Shown in pieces: positions 26,057 to 35,484 of a stretch of 64,000 nucleotides of DNA (the stretch's first letter is position 1; every line of letters starts with the position of its first letter). The notes beneath the pieces were generated by a model. It saw nothing but the letters and a program-made list of their open reading frames with translations, was not told where the DNA came from and made no database searches. Position numbers and translations under genes: made by a program. Location of the stretch: positions 186,001 through 250,000 of the forward strand of contig NZ_AAYC01000005.1 in NCBI RefSeq assembly GCF_000169455.1. The letters run 5' to 3'. The DNA comes from Roseobacter sp. SK209-2-6. GTDB lineage: Bacteria; Pseudomonadota; Alphaproteobacteria; Rhodobacterales; Rhodobacteraceae.

Positions 26057-26838
26057 TGTCCTTTAAAGCTTGGTGCACGCTTTTCCAAAAAGGCAGAGAC
26101 CCCTTCGGCATAATCGGCGCTTTCGCCGCAGGTTTTCATGGCATCGGCCTCCTGCTCCAGATGCGCGTCCAGCGTCGCCACTGCGGCGTCTTGAATGCAG
26201 TGCTTGCTAAGGCCCAAACCCAGAGTGGGTCCATTGCCCAGCTTCTCTGCCAAAGCACGCGCCTCTGTCATTAGATCCGCATCCGGCAAGGCTTTCCAGA
26301 TCAGTCCCCAGTCTTCGGCTTTCTTCGCAGGCAGCGGCTCAGCGGTGAAGGCCAGACCCTTTGCGCGCGCCTCTCCCAGAAGGCGGGGCAGATGCCAGCT
26401 GCCGCCGGTATCGGGTATCAGCCCCACTTTGGAGAAAGATTGGATAAATTTTGCGCTCTCGGCGGCAAAGACCATATCGCAGGCCATAGCAATATTCGCC
26501 CCCGCCCCCGCCGCAACGCCATTGACCGCGCAGATCACCGGAAACTCCAAGGAGCGGATCAGCCGTACCAGCGGCGCATAAAAGGTTCGCACCGTGTTGC
26601 CCAGGTCTGGCGGTCCGTCCATCTTGCTGGGGTCCCTGTCGCCCAGGTCCTGCCCCGCGCAAAAGCCGCGCCCGGCGCCGGTCAGCAGGATCGCCCGCTT
26701 GCCGCTGTCGCGCGCGTCTTCGATGGCTGCGCGCAGGGCATAGTGCATCTCGTCGTTGAAACTGTTCAGCCGGTCGGGCCGGTTCAGAGTGATCTCCACC
26801 CATGTACCGTGATCCGAAACCAGAATAGAATCCGCCAT
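26053..26838 (-). CDS. paaG: 2-(1,2-epoxy-1,2-dihydrophenyl)acetyl-CoA isomerase
   Basis: 261 residues, crotonase fold. The oxyanion-hole block GAGRGFCAGQDLGDRD and the PaaG-type active-site region FSKVGLIPDTGGSWHLPR, with the catalytic Asp in PDTGG, are present. It converts ring-1,2-epoxyphenylacetyl-CoA to oxepin-CoA. First gene of the leftward paa operon, divergent from paaZ across a 198-base promoter region carrying a TetR-type operator. Confidence 0.93.
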   Translation of the reverse strand: MADSILVSDHGTWVEITLNRPDRLNSFNDEMHYALRAAIEDARDSGKRAILLTGAGRGFCAGQDLGDRDPSKMDGPPDLGNTVRTFYAPLVRLIRSLEFPVICAVNGVAAGAGANIAMACDMVFAAESAKFIQSFSKVGLIPDTGGSWHLPRLLGEARAKGLAFTAEPLPAKKAEDWGLIWKALPDADLMTEARALAEKLGNGPTLGLGLSKHCIQDAAVATLDAHLEQEADAMKTCGESADYAEGVSAFLEKRAPSFKGH

Positions 26839-26940
26839 GCCTTACCCCTCTCTGCTGCTTCAGCCCGCAGGCTGACAGCCCTTGCCATCCGCCGCCCCTG
26901 AAACAGGAGCGCAGCATTGCTTTACAAACTTCTTGCATAA

Positions 26941-26954
26941 ACCGACTGGTCGGT
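26941..26954. promoter_or_regulatory. TetR-type operator in the paaG/paaZ divergent promoter
   Basis: ACCGAC-TG-GTCGGT is a perfect inverted repeat of 6-base arms, about 100 bases upstream of both paaG and paaZ. TTGACC on the minus strand overlaps its edge and TTTACA / GCATAA lie beside it, so it would cover promoter elements. The form is typical of operators for TetR repressors of CoA-linked catabolism, and a tetR gene ends the paa operon. Confidence 0.7.
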
Positions 26955-27036
26955 CAATATATCTTCAAACGCAGAATTCACATCCTCCCCAGAGGCGCCA
27001 TCTTAGTGGCCGCCCTAGACAGGAAAGGGACAGCAC

Positions 27037-29067
27037 ATGACACTTCTTGAGGTTTCCAGTTTCGCCGCCGGAGAATGGGTCGCACCGGGGTCCGGCGCCC
27101 GCAGCATTGCCAGCGCCATCACCGGTGCGCCGCTGGCCCAGGCCGGGAACGACGCGCTGGACGTGCAGGCGATGCTCAGCTTTGCCCGCGACAAGGGCGG
27201 ACCGGCCCTGCGCGCCCTGACCTTCCATGACCGCGCCCGTATGCTGAAGGCCCTGGCGGCACATCTGAACAGCCACAAACAGTCGCTTTATGACATCAGC
27301 TTTGACACAGGTGCCACCCAAAGCGATCACATGATCGATATCGACGGCGGCATCGGCACCATGTTTGTCTTTGCCTCCAAAGGGCGGCGCGAGATGCCCG
27401 ACGGCCATGTCTATCTGGATGGCGATGTCGAACAGCTGAGCCGTAACGGCAGCTTTCTGGGTCAGCATATCTGCACGCCCTTGCAGGGCGTTGCGGTGCA
27501 TATCAATGCCTTCAACTTCCCCGTCTGGGGTATGCTGGAAAAGCTAGCGCCGACCCTGCTGGCCGGCGTGCCCGCCATCGTGAAGCCTGCGACTGCCACT
27601 TGCTATGTCACCGAACTGGCGGTGCGGCTGATGCTGGAAAGCGGTATCCTGCCAGAAGGTGCGTTGCAGCTGGTCTCCGGTGGCTTGGGCGATATGCTCG
27701 ACCATCTGACCATGCAGGATGTGGTCAGCTTCACTGGCTCGGCCCATACCGCGCTGAAACTGCGCCAGACTCCGGCAATCCTGGAAAACTCGGTGCGATT
27801 TGTCGCCGAGCAGGACAGCCTCAACGCTTCGATCCTGGGGCCGGATGCGGTGTCAGGCACGCCGGAATTCGACCTCTTCATCAAAGAGGTCAGCCGCGAG
27901 ATGACCACAAAGGCGGGCCAGAAATGCACCGCCGTGCGCCGCATCATCACGCCGGAAAGCCAGACCGAAGCGGTGATCGAAGCGCTCTCTGCCCGCCTGG
28001 CCAAGGTCCAAATCGGTGATCCGCGACTTGAGAGCACTCGCATGGGCGCGCTGGTTTCAGCCAGCCAGAAGCGCGACGTGCTTGAAAAAGCTGCGATCCT
28101 CGCGGGTGAAGCCACCCGCGTCTTTGGCAACCCCGAAGGTTTCGCCGTTGAGGGCGCTGATGCCGAAAAAGGCGCCTTTGTGCCGCCGATGCTGTTCCAC
28201 TGCGAAACCCCCGACAGCGCCCAGCGCGTGCATGACACAGAGGCCTTCGGTCCGGTTTCGACCGTGATGAGCTACCGCGATCTGGACCACGCAATCACTT
28301 TGGCCAACCGTGGCGAAGGCTCACTGGTAGCCTCGGTCATCACCCATGATGCAGAGGTCGCGCGCGCGGTGGCGCTCGGCTCCGGTGCATTCCATGGGCG
28401 GCTCTACTTCAACAACCGCGATTCGATGAAGGAAAGCACCGGCCATGGCTCCCCCCTGCCCCATATGGTGCATGGCGGACCCGGCCGCGCCGGTGGCGGC
28501 GAGGAACTGGGCGGGGTACGCGGTGTAAAACACTATATGCAGCGCACCGCCATTCAGGGCAGCCCAGAGATCCTGTCAGCGATTGGCGAGAAATGGGTGC
28601 CTGGTGGGAAAGAGGTTGCAAGCCCGGCACATCCCTTCTCCCGCAAATTCGGCGAACTCTCGATTGGCGAGACCCTGCATACGGATCCGCGTACCGTGAC
28701 GCTGCAGGATATCGAGACCTTTGCCCATTTCACCGGCGACACCTTCTATGCCCATATGGATGACGAGGCCGCCAAGCGGAACCCCTTCTTCCCCGGCCGC
28801 GTCGCCCATGGCTACCTGCTCCTCTCCTTTGCCGCCGGCCTCTTTGTGCAGCCCGATGAGGGCCCGGTTCTGGCCAACACCGGGCTGGACTCGCTGCGCT
28901 TTATGAAGCCGGTGGAGGCAGGCGACAGCATCAAGGTGCGCCTCACGGTCAAGAAGAAGACCCCGCGCAATGAAGAATATGGCGAAGTGCGCTGGCATGT
29001 GACCCTGACCAACCAGGAGGATGAGATGGTCGCGGAATATGAGCTTTTGACCATGAATGCCTTTTAA
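27037..29067 (+). CDS. paaZ: bifunctional oxepin-CoA hydrolase / 3-oxo-5,6-dehydrosuberyl-CoA semialdehyde dehydrogenase
   Basis: 676 residues, the length of bifunctional PaaZ. An N-terminal aldehyde dehydrogenase domain carries catalytic Cys297 (KAGQKCTAV) and Glu258 (RFVAEQDSL). The C-terminal MaoC-like hotdog domain has the Asp/His pair in [16 protein letters not shown]. It opens the oxepin-CoA ring and oxidises the resulting aldehyde. Transcribed rightward from the shared paa operator. Fully intact. Confidence 0.95.
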   Translation: MTLLEVSSFAAGEWVAPGSGARSIASAITGAPLAQAGNDALDVQAMLSFARDKGGPALRALTFHDRARMLKALAAHLNSHKQSLYDISFDTGATQSDHMIDIDGGIGTMFVFASKGRREMPDGHVYLDGDVEQLSRNGSFLGQHICTPLQGVAVHINAFNFPVWGMLEKLAPTLLAGVPAIVKPATATCYVTELAVRLMLESGILPEGALQLVSGGLGDMLDHLTMQDVVSFTGSAHTALKLRQTPAILENSVRFVAEQDSLNASILGPDAVSGTPEFDLFIKEVSREMTTKAGQKCTAVRRIITPESQTEAVIEALSARLAKVQIGDPRLESTRMGALVSASQKRDVLEKAAILAGEATRVFGNPEGFAVEGADAEKGAFVPPMLFHCETPDSAQRVHDTEAFGPVSTVMSYRDLDHAITLANRGEGSLVASVITHDAEVARAVALGSGAFHGRLYFNNRDSMKESTGHGSPLPHMVHGGPGRAGGGEELGGVRGVKHYMQRTAIQGSPEILSAIGEKWVPGGKEVASPAHPFSRKFGELSIGETLHTDPRTVTLQDIETFAHFTGDTFYAHMDDEAAKRNPFFPGRVAHGYLLLSFAAGLFVQPDEGPVLANTGLDSLRFMKPVEAGDSIKVRLTVKKKTPRNEEYGEVRWHVTLTNQEDEMVAEYELLTMNAF

Positions 29068-29094
29068 AGGCGTCTTTCAAAAAGATCTTTTATT

Positions 29095-29121
29095 GCGCGG
29101 GCTGGTCTAACCTGCCCGCGC
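29095..29121. other. hairpin between paaZ and the PaaX-like gene
   Basis: GCGCGGGC and GCCCGCGC form a perfect 8-base stem with an 11-base loop. It lies just after a palindromic AAAAGATCTTTT at 29080-29091. There is no T tract after the stem, so it is not a clear terminator; it may attenuate or protect the paaZ transcript. Confidence 0.4.
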
Positions 29122-29137
29122 CCCCTATTCTGCCGCC

Positions 29138-29938
29138 ATGACTATTCCGGCAGATAATTGGTTTGAAACCAGCATTGCACAGCTTAACGATCCGCAGGAT
29201 ATGCGTGTCTGGTCTATCATTGTCTCTCTCTTTGGTGATCTCGCACAACGCCCCGGAGAGCAGATAAGCGGCAGCGCGCTTACCCGGATCATTACCCCCA
29301 TGGGAATCAAGCCGGAGGCCGTGCGGGTTGCGCTACACCGATTGCGCAAAGACGGATGGCTGGAAAGCACCCGTTCGGGTCGCGCGTCGGTCCATTTTCT
29401 AACCGATTATGGCCGCAGCCAGTCAGCGGCCGTCACCCCACGCATCTACGCCAGAAGCGCACCTGCGGCGCAGCCCTGGCATCTTTTGATCGCTGAGGAT
29501 GGGCAAAATGCGCAGGCGCTGGAAGAAATTCTGTTGCTGCCGCAATATATCGCGGTCAATCGGACCTGCGCTTTGGGCATTGGCCCCGCACCTGTGGGAT
29601 TGTCAGAATTTCTCGTTGCATGTTCCACAGAGCTGCGGGTGCCGGAATGGCTAAAGTCGAAACTCTTCCCGGAGGATTTGGCGATCAACTGTACCCGGCT
29701 TTGCTCAGCCCTTTCGAATATCAAGATCGCAGAAGAACCCAGCGCCTTTCAGTCCGCTGCACTGCGCACTCTCATCGTGCATCACTGGCGTAGGATTGCT
29801 TTGCGACAGCCGGATCTTCCTACTGAATTCCATCCCGAAAGCTGGCGAGGCGAGATCTGTCGCCAAAGCGTCTTCCAGCTTCTTGATCAGCTCCCGCCGC
29901 CGGACCCAGCACTTCTGGCGCAAACCTCCTCTGATTGA
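29138..29938 (+). CDS. paaX: PaaX family transcriptional regulator
   Basis: 266 residues. The N-terminal winged helix (GSALTRIITPMGIKPEAVRVALHRLRKDGWLESTRSGRASVHFL) and PaaX-type C-terminal region (TLIVHHWRRIALRQPDLPTEFHPESWRG) are both visible. PaaX represses paa operons in enterics and is released by phenylacetyl-CoA. Here it lies 70 bases after paaZ, so the locus carries two candidate regulators, PaaX and TetR. Confidence 0.88.
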   Translation: MTIPADNWFETSIAQLNDPQDMRVWSIIVSLFGDLAQRPGEQISGSALTRIITPMGIKPEAVRVALHRLRKDGWLESTRSGRASVHFLTDYGRSQSAAVTPRIYARSAPAAQPWHLLIAEDGQNAQALEEILLLPQYIAVNRTCALGIGPAPVGLSEFLVACSTELRVPEWLKSKLFPEDLAINCTRLCSALSNIKIAEEPSAFQSAALRTLIVHHWRRIALRQPDLPTEFHPESWRGEICRQSVFQLLDQLPPPDPALLAQTSSD

Positions 29939-29956
29939 CCGCCGAAGGAGCGTCCA

Positions 29957-30940
29957 ATGTCTGCCCTCAGTACCTTGGCCATTGCGGCCCTCGCAGCCCC
30001 TGCAGCTCTCCTGGGTGGTTCACATTTCAAGACACGCCGACTGGCGCGTGAAGCCAGAGAGGCGGTCCCGCCAATTGGGCACTTTCTGGACACGGCCAAA
30101 GCGCGGATTCACTATGTGGATCTAGGTCCACGCGAAGCCCCGCCGCTGGTGTTTATCCATGGGCTCAGCGGCCAATTGCAGCATTTCACCTATGCCCTCA
30201 CGGATCTGCTCTCCGATGAGTTTCGCGTCATTGCACTGGACCGACCTGGTTGCGGCTATTCCACCCGGAGCAGTGACGCCATGGCACGGCTTCCGGAACA
30301 AGCCGATATTTTGCTGGAGTTCCTGAGGCGGCTCGACATTCATCAACCCACGTTGATCGGCCACTCGCTTGGCGGCGCGGTTGCGCTTGCTATGGCGCTG
30401 CAAGCACCTGAGGACATCCGTGGCCTCGCATTGCTATCCCCCTTGACCCATCCTGCGGCTGAAGGGCCAGAGGCCTTTAAGGGCCTGATCGTCCACAGCA
30501 GTTTGATCCGGCACCTGATGGCGCAGACCGTCGCGATCCCCACTGCTCAGCGCACCGCCGGGCCGGTTCTGGACCAGATTTTTGCCCCAGAACGCTGCCC
30601 CGACGATTTTTTGACAAAAGCGGGCGGAATCCTCGGCCTGCGCCCCGAAGCCTTTGTTGCCGCCTCTGCGGATGCGAGCTTCCTCTATCCTGTCATTGCA
30701 AACCAGGCCGCCAGCTATGCCAAAGATCTACAATGTCCAGGTGCCGTCCTTTTCGGAGCCGAAGACAGGATCCTGGACCCCACACACCAGGGCACATCGA
30801 TGGAAGCCCTGGGTTATCCTTGCCAACTCCTCCCAGAGCGGGGTCATATGCTGCCGATCACGAGCCCCAAAGCCTGTGAAGAATTCATCAGAAATACCGT
30901 CAGCAAGCTCCCGGCCTATGCACACAAAGATGCAAAGTAG
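29957..30940 (+). CDS. alpha/beta hydrolase
   Basis: 327 residues. An N-terminal hydrophobic segment (TLAIAALAAPAALLGG) could anchor it. The triad is Ser in GHSLGGAVALA, Asp in GAEDRILDP and His in ERGHMLPI; the oxyanion region is FIHGLSGQLQHF. It starts 18 bases after the PaaX-like gene, so both are likely cotranscribed. Substrate unknown; a link to aromatic acid metabolism is only positional. Confidence 0.88.
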   Translation: MSALSTLAIAALAAPAALLGGSHFKTRRLAREAREAVPPIGHFLDTAKARIHYVDLGPREAPPLVFIHGLSGQLQHFTYALTDLLSDEFRVIALDRPGCGYSTRSSDAMARLPEQADILLEFLRRLDIHQPTLIGHSLGGAVALAMALQAPEDIRGLALLSPLTHPAAEGPEAFKGLIVHSSLIRHLMAQTVAIPTAQRTAGPVLDQIFAPERCPDDFLTKAGGILGLRPEAFVAASADASFLYPVIANQAASYAKDLQCPGAVLFGAEDRILDPTHQGTSMEALGYPCQLLPERGHMLPITSPKACEEFIRNTVSKLPAYAHKDAK

Positions 30941-31046
30941 GGCGCAGTTTTCGCTGCGGGAAAAAAAACTGAGTTTTCCAACAAACTTGTGCATTTCCGC
31001 CTTGACCGCACCCGCGCCATTCCGTAAATCGCCCCTCACGGAACAT

Positions 31047-31123
31047 GGCGCGGTAGCTCAGTTGGTTAGAGCGATCGACTCATAATCGATAGGTCGGGAG
31101 TTCAAGTCTCCCCCACGCCACCA
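31047..31123 (+). tRNA. tRNA with CAT anticodon (Met, or Ile2 if lysidine-modified)
   Basis: 77 bases fold into a full cloverleaf with encoded CCA: D arm GCTC/GAGC, anticodon stem ATCGA/TCGAT with loop CTCATAA, T arm GGGAG-TTCAAGT-CTCCC. The acceptor stem GGCGCGG/CCACGCC has one C5-A68 mismatch. The anticodon arm and the TTCAAGTC region recall tRNA-Ile2 as much as elongator tRNA-Met; sequence alone does not settle it. No initiator features are seen. Confidence 0.92.
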
Positions 31124-31196
31124 CCTCCCCCTCCTAGAATATACAGCCTGCCAGCCAGCATTATGCGGAACTGTCCGCCGCTTGCCCCGCACCCTT

Positions 31197-32132
31197 TCAA
31201 CGCCGTGCCTGGCCTTGCCGCATCTGCCGAGGAGAGATCCCGAAATGCTGGCGGAAAGCGCGCGAGAAACCAGCGGCAGAACCGAAACCGCAGGCCAGCG
31301 CCACCTCAGTGGCGGGCATAAGTGTCTGTGCCATCAAATGTCCAGCCTGCTCCAGCCGCAGTGCCAGATAGTGGGCGCTTGGTGTACGCCCCAAGCCGCG
31401 CTGGCAACGCAGCCGCAGCTGCTTGTTGCTATGGCCCAGAGCCTGGCACAGGGCAGTAACAGGCAAGGGCTGCGCGAGATTTTCCTGCATCAGCGTTTCC
31501 ATCTGGCGCAGGATCGGATCCTCCTGCGCCCTATTGCGCTGTGGCTCTTCTCCTTTGCGGATACGCCCGTGGGACATCGCCTCGGCGACGGCAGCGGCAA
31601 AATCAGCGCCTTTTTCCTGTCCAACCCAGGCCAGCATGGCATCGCCGGTTGCCGTGCCTCCAGCCGCGGTCAGCCGTTTCCTGTCCAGGCTGTAGATCTG
31701 ATCAACTAAGGAAACTCCCGGCCAGCTTTCACGGAAATCCGCCTCAGCCTCGTAGTGCAACACTGCCCGCACACCATCCAAGAGGCCCAGCTCTGCCAGA
31801 ATCACCGTGCCTGTATCAACACCGCCAATAACGCAGCCCCTGCGCCGAATCCGCGCCAGATAGGATTTCAGCCGCGCGGAGATATGGCGCCGGGGATTGT
31901 AGCCTGCGCAAAGCAGCACCAGATCCGGCGCTGACTCTACGCTCCAATCCTGACTGTCCGGGGAGACCATCCCTCCGTTTGAGGCCGCCACTGGCGCGTC
32001 AGTTGCCGTGAGCACTTGCCAGCTAAAGACCTCCTGCCCTGCGGTCTTGTTGCCTAGGCGCAGGGTCTCGGTCGCCAACACATAGGCCAGCATCTGGAAT
32101 TCAGGGAACAAGATGAAGCGAACATTCAACAT
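31197..32132 (-). CDS. GlxA family transcriptional regulator (DJ-1/PfpI plus AraC)
   Basis: 311 residues from the ATG at 32132. An N-terminal DJ-1/PfpI-like domain (FILFPEFQMLAYVLATETLRLGN; VLLCAGYNP) is fused to a C-terminal AraC helix-turn-helix pair (PATEVALACGFGSAAGFSRAFRQHFGISPRQMR). GlxA/GbdR-type proteins sense nitrogenous metabolites and activate catabolic genes. It is divergent from the class II aldolase gene at 32229 across 96 bases, its probable target. Confidence 0.9.
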   Translation of the reverse strand: MLNVRFILFPEFQMLAYVLATETLRLGNKTAGQEVFSWQVLTATDAPVAASNGGMVSPDSQDWSVESAPDLVLLCAGYNPRRHISARLKSYLARIRRRGCVIGGVDTGTVILAELGLLDGVRAVLHYEAEADFRESWPGVSLVDQIYSLDRKRLTAAGGTATGDAMLAWVGQEKGADFAAAVAEAMSHGRIRKGEEPQRNRAQEDPILRQMETLMQENLAQPLPVTALCQALGHSNKQLRLRCQRGLGRTPSAHYLALRLEQAGHLMAQTLMPATEVALACGFGSAAGFSRAFRQHFGISPRQMRQGQARR

Positions 32133-32228
32133 ATGGGCAAAATGAAGCAAAAATTGGTCACTTCAAGACAAGTTTTTACGTCCTCCAAGATCGAAGCTCG
32201 TGTCAGTGACAACAACAGGAACGCCCGG

Positions 32229-33020
32229 ATGAAGATCTTTACCCCCGAAACCACCGGCGGCAGGCCCGCCACTTGCTCTGATGCAGAATGGGAGGCGCGC
32301 TGTGAATTGGCGGCTATCTACAACGGGCTGGTCAAATACCGGCTGACCGATCAGACCAACCAATGGCATGCGGTGCGGGTGCCCGGCGAGGACGCCCTGC
32401 TGACCCATCACTATGGCTGGATGCATGAGGAGGTCACCGCTTCAAACCTGATCAAGGTGGGGTTCGACCGGGTCAATCACAACCCGGAGAATGGCGCGCC
32501 GAACCCCTCAGCCACCGAAATCGGCAAGCTGTTCTTTGAGGCAGAGCCGGACATGAACTGCATCATGCACATCCATACCAAGGCGATCATGGGTGTCTCT
32601 GCCCAGGCCGGGGGTGTTGGCCCCTATAGTCAGGCCTATCTGATGATCGGTGGCGGCGATGTGCTGGGCTACACGGATTATGAGTTCGAATGCACCGATG
32701 ATTTCCTCACCGGCTTGCTGAATGCGGGACGCGGCAAGAAAGCCGTGGTCGAGGCCTGGCATGGCGCCTTTGTCTTTGGAGCCACTGCGGGCGAGGCTTT
32801 CTTCCGCTCTTTCTATCTGGACCAGGCCTGCGCGGTGCAACTGGAAGTGCAAAAGGCCGCAGCCTGCCCCGGCGTTGAGATCCGCACCATTCCGGAACAC
32901 GAACAAAAGCGTCATCTGGCGGATATGTCCACCAGCGACTGGTACGGCTACGAGGGGGAGTTGGAGTGGCTGGCCATCCGCCGCCGCCTGAACGTGGAGG
33001 CCCCGCACTATTTAACCTAA
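32229..33020 (+). CDS. class II aldolase/adducin family protein
   Basis: 263 residues from the ATG at 32229, preceded by AACAGGAA. The family metal-binding His-x-His is in NCIMHIHTKAIMG and a later His in EAWHGAFVFGATAGEAF; the third-His region differs from L-fuculose-phosphate aldolase. Start at 32133 is rejected because it would abut the divergent gene. Members act as aldolases, epimerases or decarboxylases on sugar phosphates or hydroxy acids. Substrate not deducible. Confidence 0.85.
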   Translation: MKIFTPETTGGRPATCSDAEWEARCELAAIYNGLVKYRLTDQTNQWHAVRVPGEDALLTHHYGWMHEEVTASNLIKVGFDRVNHNPENGAPNPSATEIGKLFFEAEPDMNCIMHIHTKAIMGVSAQAGGVGPYSQAYLMIGGGDVLGYTDYEFECTDDFLTGLLNAGRGKKAVVEAWHGAFVFGATAGEAFFRSFYLDQACAVQLEVQKAAACPGVEIRTIPEHEQKRHLADMSTSDWYGYEGELEWLAIRRRLNVEAPHYLT

Positions 33021-33080
33021 ACTGCACACAGCCTACACGCTTCAAAACTGAATTAGCATCCCCACCCGTCAAGCTAGTGA

Positions 33081-33137
33081 CGGGCACGCGCCTGGCCGCC
33101 CCAAGGCGGGCGCGTTCCGCCCCCGCCCGGGCAGCCG
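33081..33137. repeat. GC-rich hairpin repeat, copy C (inverted)
   Basis: Read on the minus strand, this segment matches copy B near 48514: CCGCCCCAAGGCGGGCGC followed by CCCCGCCCGGGCAG aligns with only small gaps. It lies between the convergent ends of the aldolase gene and the sugar ABC ATPase gene, the expected place for a dispersed hairpin that can act as a bidirectional terminator. Confidence 0.6.
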
Positions 33138-33150
33138 CTGAGTACCGGGT

Positions 33151-34179
33151 TCAGACTTTGAGACGTCCACCTTCACTGTCAAAATAAAACGCCTTTTCAG
33201 CAGCGTAGCCCAGGCGCAACTCCTGGCCGAGGGTGATCTCATGCTGGCCAAAAAGGCGCACGGTGATCTGACCTGCCTCTCCCTGTGCAGCCTCGGCCAT
33301 CGGCCCGGACAAACGGCCAATCAGATTGGTATCCCCGCCCAGCCTTTCAACATGCTTGACCTGCACCGTCAAAGGCCCATCAGCATCCAAACGCAGATCT
33401 TCCGGGCGGATGCCGATCTCGCTGGCGCCATTGTCTGCAAGCAGCCCTGCGGGCAGGAAATTCATCGCAGGCGCCCCCAGGAAACCCGCTACAAAGCGGT
33501 TCGCCGGATTATTATAGAGCTCCATCGGGCTCCCAACCTGTTCCACCCGCCCGTCGCGCAGCACAACGATCTTATCCGCAAGGGTCATCGCCTCAGTCTG
33601 ATCATGAGTCACATAGATCATCGAAGTCTTCAGCGCCTGGTGCAGATTGGCAATCTCCAGCCGGGTGTTCATCCGCAGGGCCGCGTCCAGGTTCGACAAA
33701 GGCTCATCAAACAGGAAGAGTTTTGGCTGGCGCACGATGGCGCGGCCAATGGCAACCCGCTGCCGCTGCCCGCCAGACAGTTCGGAAGGGAAACGGTCGA
33801 GATAGGCATCGAGATCCAGCATCCGGCTGGCCTCTGCCACCCGCTCTTCGATCACCGCCTTGCTCTGACCCTCTTGCTTCAGCGCCAGGGACATGTTGCC
33901 GCGCACATTGAGGTGCGGGTAAAGCGCATAGCTTTGGAACACCATAGCGATGCCGCGCTTGGAAGGGGGCACATGGTTGACCAGATCCCCGCCAATGGTG
34001 ATCTCGCCGCTGCTGGCATCCTCCAACCCCGCGATCAGCCGCAGCAATGTGGACTTGCCGCAGCCTGAGGGGCCGACAAAGACGGTGAACTCGCCTTCTT
34101 CAACCTCGATGTTGATATCCTTCAGCACCTCCACCGGGCCAAAGCTCTTGTTCACGGAATTGAGGCTGAGGGCTGTCAT
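33151..34179 (-). CDS. sugar ABC transporter ATP-binding protein, UgpC/MsmK type
   Basis: 342 residues. Walker [10 protein letters not shown], signature [15 protein letters not shown], Walker [14 protein letters not shown], and a C-terminal TOBE/OB regulatory domain ([12 protein letters not shown]). This is the carbohydrate-class CUT1 ATPase driving the permeases at 35485-37249. Its start overlaps the stop of the oxidoreductase gene (ATGA). Last gene of the murQ-led leftward operon. Confidence 0.93.
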   Translation of the reverse strand: MTALSLNSVNKSFGPVEVLKDINIEVEEGEFTVFVGPSGCGKSTLLRLIAGLEDASSGEITIGGDLVNHVPPSKRGIAMVFQSYALYPHLNVRGNMSLALKQEGQSKAVIEERVAEASRMLDLDAYLDRFPSELSGGQRQRVAIGRAIVRQPKLFLFDEPLSNLDAALRMNTRLEIANLHQALKTSMIYVTHDQTEAMTLADKIVVLRDGRVEQVGSPMELYNNPANRFVAGFLGAPAMNFLPAGLLADNGASEIGIRPEDLRLDADGPLTVQVKHVERLGGDTNLIGRLSGPMAEAAQGEAGQITVRLFGQHEITLGQELRLGYAAEKAFYFDSEGGRLKV

Positions 34180-35225
34180 TGCGTTTTCTCCGTCGTATTG
34201 GGTTTTGCCAGCTCCACCGGCGCGCCTGCTCGAATACTCTCATCCGCCGCCAGGCAGACCGCGAGGGAAAGCACCGCGTCCTGCATATGGCGTGAGAGGT
34301 CCAGATCTTCAGCGATGGCGCGCAACACATAGGTCTGCTCCAGATCGCAAAGCTCTTGATGGCCGGGCTCATCCGGAAGGGTGATGACCCGATCACCCGC
34401 GGGTTCATGGCGCAGGATGTTGCCCACCGAGGTATGGCCATCGACGTCGGAGGACCCCGTCTTATCCGCCTCAACGATGGAGACCGATCCATTTGGCGAC
34501 ACGATGTCTTTTACAAAGAACGCCGTCTCCGACATCATCGGACCCCAGCCGGCCTCATACCAGCCGACAGAGCCATCGGCGAACCAGACCTGCAGCTGGC
34601 CGTAGTTATACATGTCTGCAGCGATCTCTTGCGAGAGGCGCAGACCCATGCCGCTGACCCTTATGGGTGCGGCATCTGTGATCTGGCACATGACATCCAG
34701 GTAATGCACACCGCAATCTACAATAGGACTGGTGGTCTGCATCAGTGCTTTATGGGTTTCCCACTCGGCACCGGCGCTTTGCTGGTTGAGGTTCATGCGG
34801 AACACATAAGGCCCGCCCAGATCCCGCGCCTCAGCAATCAATCGCTGCCAGGAGGGGTGATGGCGCAGGATATAACCAACGACCAGCTTGCGGCCCGCCG
34901 CCTTCGCCTTGGCAACCACACGCTGTGCTTCCGCTACCGTGGTGGCCAGCGGCTTTTCGACAAAGACATGGGCACCACCCTCCATCGCCGCGCAAGCGTA
35001 GTCTGCGTGGCTGTCTGAATAGGTGGCGATGACCGCCAAATCCGGCGTCATCTCAGCCAGGGCCGTTTGGAAATCCTTGAAGATCGGATAGCCCTGCAAT
35101 TCAGGATGATCGGTCTGGCCGGAGCGGTTGACCAGAGCAACGATTTCAGAGGCAGGGTTTCTGTGATGCGCCAAGGCATGGGAGAGACCCATATTGCCAA
35201 GGCCAGCGATCAAAACACGGGTCAT
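34176..35225 (-). CDS. Gfo/Idh/MocA family oxidoreductase
   Basis: 349 residues from the ATG at 35225 (GGAGGTG ribosome site). The N-terminal NAD(P) fold starts [18 protein letters not shown], and the EKPLATT motif with catalytic Lys is in [16 protein letters not shown]; a later His/Asp block is [14 protein letters not shown]. These enzymes oxidise or reduce sugars and sugar derivatives. Cotranscription with an amino-sugar transporter suggests it modifies the imported glycoside or amino sugar before cleavage. Confidence 0.9.
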   Translation of the reverse strand: MTRVLIAGLGNMGLSHALAHHRNPASEIVALVNRSGQTDHPELQGYPIFKDFQTALAEMTPDLAVIATYSDSHADYACAAMEGGAHVFVEKPLATTVAEAQRVVAKAKAAGRKLVVGYILRHHPSWQRLIAEARDLGGPYVFRMNLNQQSAGAEWETHKALMQTTSPIVDCGVHYLDVMCQITDAAPIRVSGMGLRLSQEIAADMYNYGQLQVWFADGSVGWYEAGWGPMMSETAFFVKDIVSPNGSVSIVEADKTGSSDVDGHTSVGNILRHEPAGDRVITLPDEPGHQELCDLEQTYVLRAIAEDLDLSRHMQDAVLSLAVCLAADESIRAGAPVELAKPNTTEKTQ

Positions 35226-35484
35226 GGGGCACCTCCTATGAGCAGCTTCGTCGCAAAGACCCGCGGGGTGGCGCAATCGCGGCGCCCCAGGGGGGCGGGT
35301 CGGCGCGGCCCGGCCTTAATGCCGGGCAACATCGTGGTTTCAAGTGCATTGCTCATTTCACCGCTCCCAGCCCCCCGGATCACAAGACCGGGGCGCTTGC
35401 GGCCCAGGCAACGCCCGTCCGCCCCTATGTGCGGACGTTTCGATTCCGCCCGCGGATGGGCCCTGCCCTTTTGCTGCGATATGC
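35226..35484. repeat. GC-rich repeat block inside the sugar operon
   Basis: 259 bases between the permease and oxidoreductase genes, unusually long for this operon. It contains inverted GC-rich words (for example CGGCCTTAATGCCGG near 35310). A 15-base exact copy of the permease gene end (TGCTCATTTCACCGC at 35350-35364) is repeated at 35482-35496. An 88-codon frame spans it (35222-35488, minus) with ATGA overlaps at both ends, but its Arg/Pro/Gly-rich product looks like translated repeat. Confidence 0.5.

Noticed and set aside
30941-30960. possible terminator after the alpha/beta hydrolase gene
   Set aside because: CGCAG/CTGCG is only a 5-base stem and is followed by A residues, not T, on the gene strand.
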